Positions 1 through 4,980 of a DNA stretch of 6,486 bases are shown here, one piece after another. Every line of letters starts with the position of its first letter. Position 1 is the first letter of the stretch. The DNA is from Oxalobacteraceae bacterium (lineage in GTDB: Bacteria > Pseudomonadota > Gammaproteobacteria > Burkholderiales > Burkholderiaceae_D): assembly GCA_947446335.1 (NCBI GenBank), contig CANFGA010000189.1, positions 1 through 6,486 of the forward strand. The letters are read 5' to 3'. The notes under the pieces are model-generated. The model was given only the letters and a program-made list of their open reading frames with translations, was not told where the DNA came from and ran no database searches. Both the position numbers and the translations under genes were made by a program.

Positions 1-1
1 A

Positions 2-154
2 TGCATCGTCCATCCCGGCGAGTTGCTGTACGTGCCTGCCGGCTGGTATCACCAGGTCCGCGCGCTGACGTTTTCCCTCTCGTCGAACCGCTGGGCGCGC
101 GCGATGCCGCTGGCGCTCAATGGCGACCCGCTGCTGCAGCGCCCGGCCCCATAG
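2..154 (+). CDS. Cupin/JmjC-like protein, C-terminal end (partial)
   Basis: This is the last 50 codons of a gene that begins left of the window; the frame is open from the first bases to a TAG stop. The visible part reads HPGELLYVPAGWYHQV, then LTFSLSSNRWARAMPL. That matches the last strands of cupin_8/JmjC-type Fe(II)/2-oxoglutarate-dependent oxygenases, where a G-D/E-x-L-Y-x-P-x-G-W-x-H motif carries the second iron-binding histidine (the His after Gly-Trp-Tyr, about residue 17 of the fragment) and is followed by a strand of the S-x-S-x-N-x-W type. Family members hydroxylate proteins or small molecules; the substrate cannot be told from this tail. The first metal-binding His-x-Asp/Glu and the 2-oxoglutarate site lie outside the window. 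No clear terminator follows the stop. The family assignment is fairly secure, the specific function unknown. Confidence 0.75.
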   Translation, partial: CIVHPGELLYVPAGWYHQVRALTFSLSSNRWARAMPLALNGDPLLQRPAP

Positions 155-275
155 CGCCCATCTCCTTGGCCCTGTAGGCCTCCTGAATCAAGATGATGCG
201 GTTGAAGTCGCCTTCGACATGGCGCTTGCTTTGCTCGATAACGCCGACGGCAGTAGCGCATTGTGGTTGACCAGC
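120..275 (-). pseudogene. Possible gene fragment, unidentified (stop-to-stop open frame)
   Basis: On the minus strand one frame stays open for 52 codons between stops at 276-278 and 117-119. It contains the protein-like stretch TAVGVIEQSKRHVEGDFNRI followed by ILIQEAYRAKEMGAMG, with a balanced mix of hydrophobic, charged and helix-forming residues unlike the Arg-rich alternative frame. There is no good start codon at its beginning and no ribosome binding site. Its 3' part overlaps the end of the plus-strand cupin gene, which is the better supported gene. It could be an eroded remnant of a gene cut off where the AT-rich DNA starts at about 284. It could equally be a chance open frame. I do not recognise a family. 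Confidence 0.15.
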
Positions 276-518
276 TCACTTGGTTAAATTATCATGAAAT
301 GACAACTAGTATTAATAAAGAATAAACTGAAAAACAAGCGCAAGATAACCAGAAAACAAGAGCGCTGGAGTGGAGTGCGTGCGTGGAGTCGGAGAAAGAT
401 ATCGATCAAGAGTCCGGTTTTTTGCAATTGAGAAACATCAGCTGCTCCGCCATCACGCCAACCTTCCCGACGCAACATCGCTGCCCGGCATGCTGGGATT
501 GAAAAAATAGGGGGATTG
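155..518. other. 364-base region without a convincing gene; composition changes near 284
   Basis: The first part (155 to about 283) is GC-rich and coding-like in texture. It holds a minus-strand open frame (120-275) described separately. From about 284 the DNA turns AT-rich (ATGAAATGACAACTAGTATT and following) and stays moderately AT-rich into the next gene. Open frames in the AT-rich part give low-complexity hydrophobic or Arg-rich products and have no credible ribosome binding site. No promoter with both a good -35 and a good -10 was found for the gene at 519, although its promoter should lie here. No terminator, tRNA or long repeat was seen. Confidence 0.6.
509..515 (+). promoter_or_regulatory. 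Ribosome binding site of the gene at 519
   Basis: AGGGGGA lies 3 nt before ATG 519. It is close but usable, whereas TTG 516 would leave no spacer, so this site decides in favour of the ATG. Confidence 0.45.
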
Positions 519-1193
519 ATGCAGGCGTTTACCTATTTTTCAAAGCATGCATTCAAGCGCATGGCCCAGCGCACCAAGCTGCCTTGTGAGGAAGTGGCGC
601 GTATTCTGGACCAAGGATTGACGCTCAATACGGGCCGCAAGCCAGGGTTCAATCGCAACCATCTCCTTTTTTACAGCAGCATCGACGATGATTTTTTTGT
701 TGCCATCCAGGACGAGGTAACCGGCACCGTCGTCACCGTTCTTCCTCTGGATTATCATGCCAATCTGGCATGGCGCATTTCTCCCGAAGATTGCAGCAAA
801 GCAAAGAAAATCTATCTCAATGGCTGCGCAGAACAGATCAAATTAAAATCGGTTTCGCATGCAACCTTGTTTGTCATCAGTGGGCATTTTCTCGATAGCG
901 CAGGGAATCGAAAGACGAAAGTGATTCAAAAAATCGATTCGGTGCCGTACGAGAATGACGTCAAGAAATTACTTTCCAATCAAGCCATTTTTGCAAGGCT
1001 CGATGCGCTGGCGGCAGAAAAAGGCATCGACGCCAGGTACATGTTTGGCATTTCCATCCGTCTTGGAAATCATGGCACGCCAGTTGCCATCGATCTGCGC
1101 GAAGTGCGCATCCCCGCCACGGCGCTGGTTTGGGATATGCCACTGCCAGATCCCGGTGAAAAAAGCCTGCCTGCGGCGATGCTCGATTGTTGA
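519..1193 (+). CDS. Hypothetical protein, N-terminus resembling DUF4258
   Basis: The gene encodes 224 residues from ATG 519. The purine-rich AGGGGGA at 509-515 fits an ATG here better than the adjoining TTG at 516, which would sit right on the Shine-Dalgarno. The N-terminal 85 or so residues (FSKHAFKRMAQRTKLP, with His10, Arg14 and Arg18, later DFFVAIQDEVTGTVVTVLPL) resemble the H-x3-R-x3-R opening and terminal beta-strands of DUF4258-like small domains, a fold related to RelE-type toxins. I infer this from pattern only. The remaining 140 or so residues are not recognised: a beta-rich central part (ATLFVISGHFLDSAGNRKTK) and a C-terminal part ending LVWDMPLPDPGEK. No signal peptide or membrane segment is visible. 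Codon use is visibly more AT-rich than in katG or glnS, consistent with acquired or weakly expressed DNA. It lies alone, and no antitoxin-like partner is adjacent. That it is a real gene is likely; its function is unknown. Confidence 0.7.
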   Translation: MQAFTYFSKHAFKRMAQRTKLPCEEVARILDQGLTLNTGRKPGFNRNHLLFYSSIDDDFFVAIQDEVTGTVVTVLPLDYHANLAWRISPEDCSKAKKIYLNGCAEQIKLKSVSHATLFVISGHFLDSAGNRKTKVIQKIDSVPYENDVKKLLSNQAIFARLDALAAEKGIDARYMFGISIRLGNHGTPVAIDLREVRIPATALVWDMPLPDPGEKSLPAAMLDC

Positions 1194-1442
1194 ATCGGCC
1201 AGTTCGCCTTGGTGCCGTTCGAATCGGCATCTTCTGACCCCAAACGGCTTGTTCCTGCGCCAGCGTTGTACATCAAACTTCCCCTCATTTTTTTCTGGCA
1301 TGGCCCGGGCCCGCTACAAGCTGCTTGTTCGGCCATGATCAATGTTGCTGAACCAACCGTGTTCGAAGCAACTGCCACCTGATGCTACTATCGGGACGCC
1401 GACAAAATGCAAAAAATGGAAGGTTCCGATTTTTTTGGGGAT

Positions 1443-1462
1443 ATGTAGGGCGCCCCTTACAT
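1443..1462. repeat. Imperfect inverted repeat upstream of katG
   Basis: ATGTAGGGC/GCCCCTTACAT forms a dyad. ATGTA pairs with TACAT and the centre is the palindrome GGGCGCCC, with two unmatched bases (CT) on the right. It lies 22 bp left of the OxyR-like palindrome. It could be a second regulator site or just a GC-rich dyad; no known operator is recognised. Confidence 0.3.
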
Positions 1463-1484
1463 GGCCGGCTGCTTGTCCGAAATA

Positions 1485-1499
1485 CTATCGATTCGATAG
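1485..1499. promoter_or_regulatory. Perfect 15-bp palindrome, probable OxyR-type operator of katG
   Basis: CTATCGA-T-TCGATAG is a perfect inverted repeat around a single central base. It has CTAT-N7-ATAG spacing, which is the inner half-site pair of the OxyR consensus ATAG-N7-CTAT-N7-ATAG-N7-CTAT, and it also fits the general LysR-family T-N11-A rule. The outer two half-sites are poor: TGTC and TTCA stand at the expected positions. It lies 108 bp upstream of the katG start codon. katG is a classical OxyR target in proteobacteria, so peroxide-dependent activation is likely, but no oxyR gene is in the window. The promoter itself is not obvious; TACACT at 1534-1539 is a possible -10 with a poor -35, as expected for an activator-dependent promoter. 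Confidence 0.5.
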
Positions 1500-1562
1500 A
1501 AAATATTTCATAGGAGAAACGGCACCCGACGTCTACACTCAGTCAAACACTGACGATCCAAG

Positions 1563-1583
1563 ATTCAACATTCAACATTCAAT
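1563..1583 (+). repeat. 7-bp tandem repeat, three copies, in the katG leader
   Basis: ATTCAAC occurs at 1563-1569 and 1570-1576, and a third copy differing in the last base (ATTCAAT) at 1577-1583. The array ends 24 bases before the chosen katG start and lies in the probable 5' untranslated region. A change in copy number would alter leader length and sequence but not the reading frame from TTG 1608. Confidence 0.8.
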
Positions 1584-1596
1584 TTGAAACCAATAC

Positions 1597-1602
1597 AGGA
1601 GA
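1597..1602 (+). promoter_or_regulatory. katG ribosome binding site
   Basis: AGGAGA lies 5 nt upstream of TTG 1608, near-ideal spacing. The alternative in-frame TTG at 1584 has only AT-rich repeat DNA before it. This site therefore sets the katG start at 1608. Confidence 0.85.
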
Positions 1603-1607
1603 ATACC

Positions 1608-3806
1608 TTGACCACAGAATCCAAATGCCCGTTTTCGAGCGGCGCACCAAAACCAACCGTGGCTGGTGCCACGAACAATGCCAATTGGTGGCCCAACCAG
1701 TTGAACTTGAAGATGTTGCATCAGAACTCATCCTTGTCCGATCCGATGGGCGAAGAGTTCAACTACGCCGAAGAGTTCAAGACGCTTGATCTGGAAGCCG
1801 TGGTCAAGGATTTGCATGCGTTGATGACCAGTTCGCAGGACTGGTGGCCGGCCGACTTTGGCCACTACGGTCCTTTCTTCATCCGCATGGCGTGGCATAG
1901 CGCGGGCACTTACCGCATCGCCGACGGGCGCGGTGGTTCCGGTTTTGGCACCCAGCGCTTTGCACCACTGAACAGTTGGCCCGACAACGTCAACCTGGAC
2001 AAGGCGCGCCGCCTGATCTGGCCGATCAAGCAGAAATACGGTCGTAAACTCTCATGGGCCGATCTGATCGTCCTGACCGGCACCGTCGCTCTGGAATCGA
2101 TGGGTCTGAAGACCGCCGGTTTTGGTGGTGGACGGGCCGACGTGTGGGAGCCGCAGGAAGACATTTACTGGGGTCCCGAAGCCGAGTGGCTGGGCGACAA
2201 GCGTTACAGCGCAGAGCGCGATCTCGAAAACCCGCTTGCTGCGGTGCAAATGGGCTTGATCTACGTGAACCCTGAAGGTCCGAACGGTGTTCCTGATCCG
2301 CTCGGTTCGGCGCGCGACATCCGCGAGACTTTCTTGCGCATGGCGATGAATGACGAAGAAACCGTGGCACTGTGCGCCGGTGGACATACGTTCGGCAAGG
2401 TTCACGGCGCGGCAGATCCAGGCAAGTATGTCGGTCCGGAACCTGAAGGCGCCCCGATCGAAGAGCAGGGCCTGGGCTGGAAAAATACCCTTGGCAGCGG
2501 CAATGGCGTGAACACGATTTCCAGCGGTCTGGAAGGCGCATGGAACTCGACGCCGACGACCTGGGATAACAATTACTTCGACACCTTGTTCGGTTACGAG
2601 TGGGAACTGACGAAGAGCCCGGCCGGTGCCCATCAGTGGACGCCCAAGGATGGCGCCGGCGCTGGCACCGTTGCCGACGCTCATGACCCATCGCAGCGCC
2701 ATGCGCCGATGATGCTCACGAGCGACATTGCGCTGAGAGCGGATCCGGCCTATGAAAAGATTTCCAGGCACTTCCACCAGAATCCGCAGGCATTCGCGAC
2801 CGCGTTTGCCAATGCCTGGTACAAGCTGACGCACCGCGACATGGGTCCTGTTTCGCGCTACCTCGGTTCGCTCGTACCTAGCCAGACCGAACTGTGGCAA
2901 GATCCGATCCCGGCAGTGGATCATCCCTTGATCGGCGAGCAAGATGTTGCGGCTCTGAAAGCGAAAGTGCTCGCCTCCGGACTGTCGATCTCGCAACTGG
3001 TCACGACGGCCTGGGCCTCGGCAGCGACCTTCCGTGGTACCGACAAACGCGGTGGCGCGAACGGCGCGCGCATTCGTCTGGCCCCGCAAAAGGACTGGGA
3101 AGTGAATCAACCGGCCCAATTGGCACAGGTGCTCGCGATTCTGGAAAAGGTTCAAAGCGAGTTCAACAGTGCACAAACAGGCGGCAAGAAAGTCTCGCTG
3201 GCTGACTTGATCGTGCTGGGCGGTTGCGCTGCAGTCGAGGCTGCTGCGAAGAAGGCTGGACAAGATGTGAAGGTTCCTTTCTCGGCCGGGCGCACCGATG
3301 CATCGCAAGAGCATACCGATGTCGATTCGTTTGCCGTGCTGGAGCCAACTTCGGATGGTTTCCGCAATTACCTGCGCAAGCAATTCGAAGGCTCGGCTGC
3401 CGAGTTGCTGCTCGATCGCGCCAGCTTGATGCGCTTGAGCGCACCCGAGATGACGGTGCTGGTTGGCGGCATGCGCGCCCTGAATGCCAATTTCGGTCAA
3501 AGCCAGCACGGTGTTTTCACCCAGCGGCCTGAAACATTGACCAATGACTTCTTCGTGAACTTGCTCGACATGAACACGACGTGGCAAAAGTCAAGCACAT
3601 CGGAAGGCGTGTTGGAAGGCAAGGATCGTGCAACAGGCGACCTGAAATGGACGGCGACCGTCGCCGATCTGGTCTTCGGTTCCAACTCCCAGTTGCGCGC
3701 CATCTCGGAAGTGTATGGCTCCAGCGACGCGCAACCGGCATTCGTGCGTGATTTCGTGGCGGTCTGGAACAAGGTGATGAATGCGGATCGCTTCGATCTT
3801 GCCTGA
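1608..3806 (+). CDS. katG: Catalase-peroxidase KatG
   Basis: KatG is a cytoplasmic, haem b-containing bifunctional enzyme that dismutates hydrogen peroxide and also acts as a peroxidase. TTG 1608 is chosen because AGGAGA stands 5 nt upstream and the product then opens MTTESKCPF, the usual KatG N-terminus; the length is 732 residues, typical for the family. The distal triad is in FIRMAWHSAGTYR (Arg93, Trp96, His97). The Trp-Tyr-Met cross-link partners that give catalase activity are Trp96, Tyr219 (GLIYVNPEGPNG) and Met245 (FLRMAMNDEE). The proximal haem ligand is His260 in GGHTFGKVHG. Ser305 (ISSGLE) corresponds to Ser315 of the M. tuberculosis enzyme, Asp372 to its proximal Asp, and Arg409 (HRDMGP) to the mobile arginine. 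The catalytic N-domain spans about residues 40-420; the haem-free C-domain, a degenerate duplicate, follows from about 430 to the end. All key residues are present. It is probably monocistronic, peroxide-regulated through the palindrome at 1485-1499 and ended by the terminator at 3880-3909. Confidence 0.98.
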   Translation: MTTESKCPFSSGAPKPTVAGATNNANWWPNQLNLKMLHQNSSLSDPMGEEFNYAEEFKTLDLEAVVKDLHALMTSSQDWWPADFGHYGPFFIRMAWHSAGTYRIADGRGGSGFGTQRFAPLNSWPDNVNLDKARRLIWPIKQKYGRKLSWADLIVLTGTVALESMGLKTAGFGGGRADVWEPQEDIYWGPEAEWLGDKRYSAERDLENPLAAVQMGLIYVNPEGPNGVPDPLGSARDIRETFLRMAMNDEETVALCAGGHTFGKVHGAADPGKYVGPEPEGAPIEEQGLGWKNTLGSGNGVNTISSGLEGAWNSTPTTWDNNYFDTLFGYEWELTKSPAGAHQWTPKDGAGAGTVADAHDPSQRHAPMMLTSDIALRADPAYEKISRHFHQNPQAFATAFANAWYKLTHRDMGPVSRYLGSLVPSQTELWQDPIPAVDHPLIGEQDVAALKAKVLASGLSISQLVTTAWASAATFRGTDKRGGANGARIRLAPQKDWEVNQPAQLAQVLAILEKVQSEFNSAQTGGKKVSLADLIVLGGCAAVEAAAKKAGQDVKVPFSAGRTDASQEHTDVDSFAVLEPTSDGFRNYLRKQFEGSAAELLLDRASLMRLSAPEMTVLVGGMRALNANFGQSQHGVFTQRPETLTNDFFVNLLDMNTTWQKSSTSEGVLEGKDRATGDLKWTATVADLVFGSNSQLRAISEVYGSSDAQPAFVRDFVAVWNKVMNADRFDLA

Positions 3807-3831
3807 GTCTGCCTGAAATCGTAGTTCAGCC

Positions 3832-3864
3832 CCTCGGTTGTCAAGCCATTGCCTGCGACCGAGG
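3832..3864 (+). repeat. Hairpin in the katG 3' region
   Basis: CCTCGGT (3832-3838) pairs perfectly with ACCGAGG (3858-3864); one G-C and two G-U pairs can extend the stem inward. There is no T-run after it, so it is not itself an intrinsic terminator. It stands 25 nt after the katG stop and 15 nt before the terminator hairpin, and may protect the 3' end of the mRNA. Confidence 0.5.
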
Positions 3865-3879
3865 ATGGTGCGGTGAATG

Positions 3880-3909
3880 AGCCACCAGTTCCCATTTTGG
3901 TGGCTTTTT
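3880..3909 (+). terminator. Rho-independent terminator of katG
   Basis: AGCCACCA (3880-3887) pairs with TGGTGGCT (3898-3905) over a 10-nt loop, and the stem runs straight into TTTTT (3905-3909). It lies 73 nt after the katG stop. Confidence 0.85.
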
Positions 3910-4127
3910 CATGCGCAGGACTGGAAAAACATCTGGTTTGTCATGGTCTTTCAAGGTTCAGTCGCATCGAACCAGCGAGCCGTTAATTGCTTCATCGAAC
4001 ACGATGATTGCCGTCATGTCAACCCTTGATTTCCCTCATAGGCTTGTTCAGTGTCGAGCGATATTGTGTGTTTCGCCACCTGTTGACAGGCTGCGCCTTT
4101 GATCGTTGTGCCGACCGGGAGATTGCA
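3910..4127 (+). other. Intergenic region between the katG terminator and the small ORF
   Basis: Together with the katG 3' hairpins the gene-free stretch is 321 bases. Frames here give no recognisable protein and lack ribosome binding sites. A perfect TTGACA occurs at 4083-4088, but no acceptable -10 hexamer follows at 16-18 bp (TTGTGC at 17 bp), so a promoter is not called. GGGAG at 4117-4121 is the ribosome binding site of the next gene. Confidence 0.5.
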
Positions 4128-4373
4128 ATGCATCAGATGAGCCATCCGACCAAAGAGCAGGTGCGGGCGTACATGCAGCGGCGCGAGAGCGCGCGCAAGC
4201 CGCCGCCGGCGCCGGCCGAGATACGCCGCCAGTTGGGCTGGTCGCGCACTGCGCAAGACGAACTGCCTTGCCTTTGCGATCAATTGTTTTTACCCGGCAT
4301 GATGGGGCAACTCGCCGCCTTGCTCATGTTGCAATGGCTGTTCCGTGCGGCAGCGCTAGGTCAATTGCGCTAG
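4128..4373 (+). CDS. Small hypothetical protein, 81 residues
   Basis: ATG 4128 is preceded by GGGAG at a 6-nt spacing, which favours it over upstream in-frame starts (about 4008) and over Met4. The protein has two parts. The first 45 residues are basic and polar, with TKEQVRAYMQRRESARK, a PPPAP stretch (residues 25-29) and EIRRQLGW. The C-terminal part is hydrophobic, LFLPGMMGQLAALLMLQWLF at residues 53-72, long enough for one membrane-associated or amphipathic helix. A C-x-C pair lies at residues 48-50. No known family is recognised. The even charge pattern and good ribosome binding site argue for a real gene. The last residues (RAAALGQLR) look degenerate, so a late frameshift relative to relatives is possible. 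It stands alone between two regulated units and has no clear terminator. Confidence 0.6.
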   Translation: MHQMSHPTKEQVRAYMQRRESARKPPPAPAEIRRQLGWSRTAQDELPCLCDQLFLPGMMGQLAALLMLQWLFRAAALGQLR

Positions 4374-4410
4374 ACTCAGACACGACTGTAAAAAATTTTC
4401 ACTAGCACAT

Positions 4411-4438
4411 TGGACAGGTATAGAATCTATCCAATAAT
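4411..4438 (+). promoter_or_regulatory. Sigma70-like promoter with a palindrome in the spacer
   Basis: TGGACA (4411-4416) and AATAAT (4433-4438), each 5 of 6 to consensus, are 16 bp apart. Between them lies the palindrome ATAGA-A-TCTAT (4420-4430), in the position expected for a repressor operator. An overlapping alternative -10 is TAGAAT (4421-4426) with a weaker -35. Transcription would start near 4445, giving a leader of about 170 nt before the HTH gene. Autoregulation by the HTH protein is possible but only inferred. Confidence 0.45.
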
Positions 4439-4448
4439 AACAAATATT

Positions 4449-4476
4449 TCTGATTGTTAATGAATCGCCAATCAGA
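4449..4476 (+). repeat. Inverted repeat just downstream of the promoter
   Basis: TCTGATTG (4449-4456) is matched by CAATCAGA (4469-4476), a perfect 8-bp stem with a 12-nt loop. It falls just past the predicted transcription start. It could be an operator or the first hairpin of the leader RNA. Confidence 0.5.
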
Positions 4477-4546
4477 TGGTGTATTATGAACAAAGCGAGC
4501 CAAAGACCGTATGAATGACGGCGTTTCTTCTGGGCCGCCTACGATT

Positions 4547-4588
4547 CCCCTGCAAATTCGATATTTTTAGATCGGATATTTGCCGGGG
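4547..4588 (+). repeat. Extended hairpin in the leader of the HTH gene
   Basis: Three stacked helices are possible: CCCC (4547-4550) with GGGG (4585-4588), GCAAAT (4552-4557) with ATTTGC (4578-4583), and CGAT (4559-4562) with ATCG (4571-4574). They are separated by a T/C mismatch and a small internal loop, with an 8-nt apical loop: 14 pairs in 42 nt. The direct repeat GATATTT (4560-4566, 4575-4581) lies within it. The closing GGGG is the only Shine-Dalgarno-like stretch before ATG 4594. Confidence 0.45.
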
Positions 4589-4593
4589 CGGCA

Positions 4594-4620
4594 ATGGACA
4601 TAACTGGTACTAAACTATGA
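4594..4620 (+). CDS. Possible leader minicistron of eight codons overlapping the HTH start
   Basis: ATG 4594 opens the frame MDITGTKL and stops at TGA 4618-4620, which overlaps the HTH start ATG 4617 as ATGA. GGGG at 4585-4588 lies 5 nt upstream and could act as a weak ribosome binding site when not paired in the hairpin. Since the HTH gene lacks its own Shine-Dalgarno, ribosomes ending here could restart at 4617. Such short frames also arise by chance. Confidence 0.25.
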   Translation: MDITGTKL

Positions 4621-4856
4621 CGAATAAACAACTCGCTGCATCTCCAAACTACAATCCGAATCGCGTGCTGGATGCGATTATTGAAAAACTTCAACTGAAA
4701 AACGATGCTGCATTGTCGCGCGTGCTGGAAGTGGCGCCGCCAGTGATCAGCAAGATTCGACACAACACGCTGCCGATAGGCGCAACGATTTTGATTCGCA
4801 TGCATGAAGTAAGCGATTTCAGCATTCGTGAATTGCGTGAATTGATGGTTGCGTAA
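4617..4856 (+). CDS. Small helix-turn-helix (XRE/Cro-like) protein
   Basis: This 79-residue protein is probably a DNA-binding regulator. It starts at ATG 4617; an in-frame TAA at 4611-4613 excludes a longer form. The N-terminus is polar (MTNKQLAASPNYNPNRV), followed by helix LDAIIEKLQL. The helix-turn-helix lies at about residues 29-50: NDAALSRVLEV as the positioning helix and PPVISKIRHN as the recognition helix. Further helices are MHEVSDF and SIRELRELM. The layout is Cro/C1-like, and the protein is short, with no separate ligand-binding domain, so it most likely acts as a dimer. I see no Shine-Dalgarno at the proper distance; the leader hairpin and ATGA overlap may control translation. The gene converges with glnS and shares its terminator. 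The target is unknown; autoregulation through the palindrome at 4420-4430 is a guess. Confidence 0.85.
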   Translation: MTNKQLAASPNYNPNRVLDAIIEKLQLKNDAALSRVLEVAPPVISKIRHNTLPIGATILIRMHEVSDFSIRELRELMVA

Positions 4857-4889
4857 TTGTAAGCTGATCGCTGTTTGAGAGTCACTTGC

Positions 4890-4913
4890 TGTGCATGCCT
4901 GATGGAATGCACA
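4890..4913. repeat. Inverted repeat between the HTH gene and glnS
   Basis: TGTGCAT (4890-4896) pairs with ATGCACA (4907-4913) over a 10-nt loop. It lies between the HTH stop and the shared terminator, has no T-run and no recognised function. Confidence 0.35.
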
Positions 4914-4927
4914 TGCTGCCTCCGAGT

Positions 4928-4955
4928 CAAAACACCCGCATTTGCGGGTGTTTTG
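4928..4955. terminator. Bidirectional rho-independent terminator between the HTH gene and glnS
   Basis: CAAAACACCCGC (4928-4939) and GCGGGTGTTTTG (4944-4955) form a perfect 12-bp stem with a 4-nt ATTT loop. The A-run on one side and T-run on the other give a U-rich 3' arm in both directions. It stands 71 nt after the HTH stop and 25 nt after the glnS stop, so it serves both convergent units. Confidence 0.9.
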
Positions 4956-4980
4956 CTGTCAAGATATCGCCGGTGTCGGC

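Larger units (their letters stand above)
1194..1607 (+). promoter_or_regulatory. katG upstream control region, no gene
   Basis: These 414 bases between the hypothetical gene and katG hold no supportable gene. Frames reading through it give compositionally odd products without ribosome binding sites. They do hold several signals listed separately: an imperfect dyad at 1443-1462, a perfect palindrome at 1485-1499, a 7-bp tandem repeat at 1563-1583 and the katG ribosome binding site. TACTATCG occurs twice, at 1386-1393 and 1483-1490; the second copy forms the left arm of the palindrome. No clear rho-independent terminator follows the upstream gene; only a weak dyad (GCCG-TTCGAA-T-CGGC, 1214-1228) is seen. 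Confidence 0.6.
4374..4616 (+). promoter_or_regulatory. Leader and promoter region of the HTH gene
   Basis: These 243 AT-rich bases contain a sigma70-like promoter at 4411-4438, two inverted repeats (4449-4476 and 4547-4588) and an eight-codon open frame ending on the HTH start, each listed separately. Other tiny frames (ATG 4486, 10 codons; ATG 4511, 19 codons) have no ribosome binding site. Confidence 0.5.

Noticed and set aside
168..180. GGCC-CTGTA-GGCC mini-hairpin after the cupin gene as a terminator
   Set aside because: The stem is only 4 bp and no T-run follows.
284..478. Minus-strand frame of 64 codons in the AT-rich region
   Set aside because: The product is a low-complexity hydrophobic string produced by AT-rich DNA, with no ribosome binding site or family pattern.
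1302..1311. GGCCCGGGCC palindrome as an operator
   Set aside because: It is a short GC-only palindrome, common by chance in GC-rich DNA, with no promoter elements around it.
2052..3587. Long minus-strand frame of 511 codons opposite katG
   Set aside because: It lies wholly within katG, which is fully supported by its active-site motifs. The antisense product is rich in Arg, His and Gln and has no motif, typical of a shadow of a GC-rich gene.
4083..4111. Perfect TTGACA as a -35 box for the small gene at 4128
   Set aside because: No hexamer resembling TATAAT lies 16-18 bp downstream (TTGTGC at 17 bp), so no promoter is claimed.
4008..4127. Longer N-terminus for the small protein at 4128
   Set aside because: The 40 extra residues are Cys-rich and irregular, and no ribosome binding site precedes the upstream start. 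GGGAG fits ATG 4128.
4486..4570. Tiny open frames in the HTH leader (ATG 4486, ATG 4511, ATG 4515)
   Set aside because: None has a Shine-Dalgarno sequence or overlaps the downstream start. Only the frame at 4594 has both a G-rich stretch at the right distance and an ATGA overlap.
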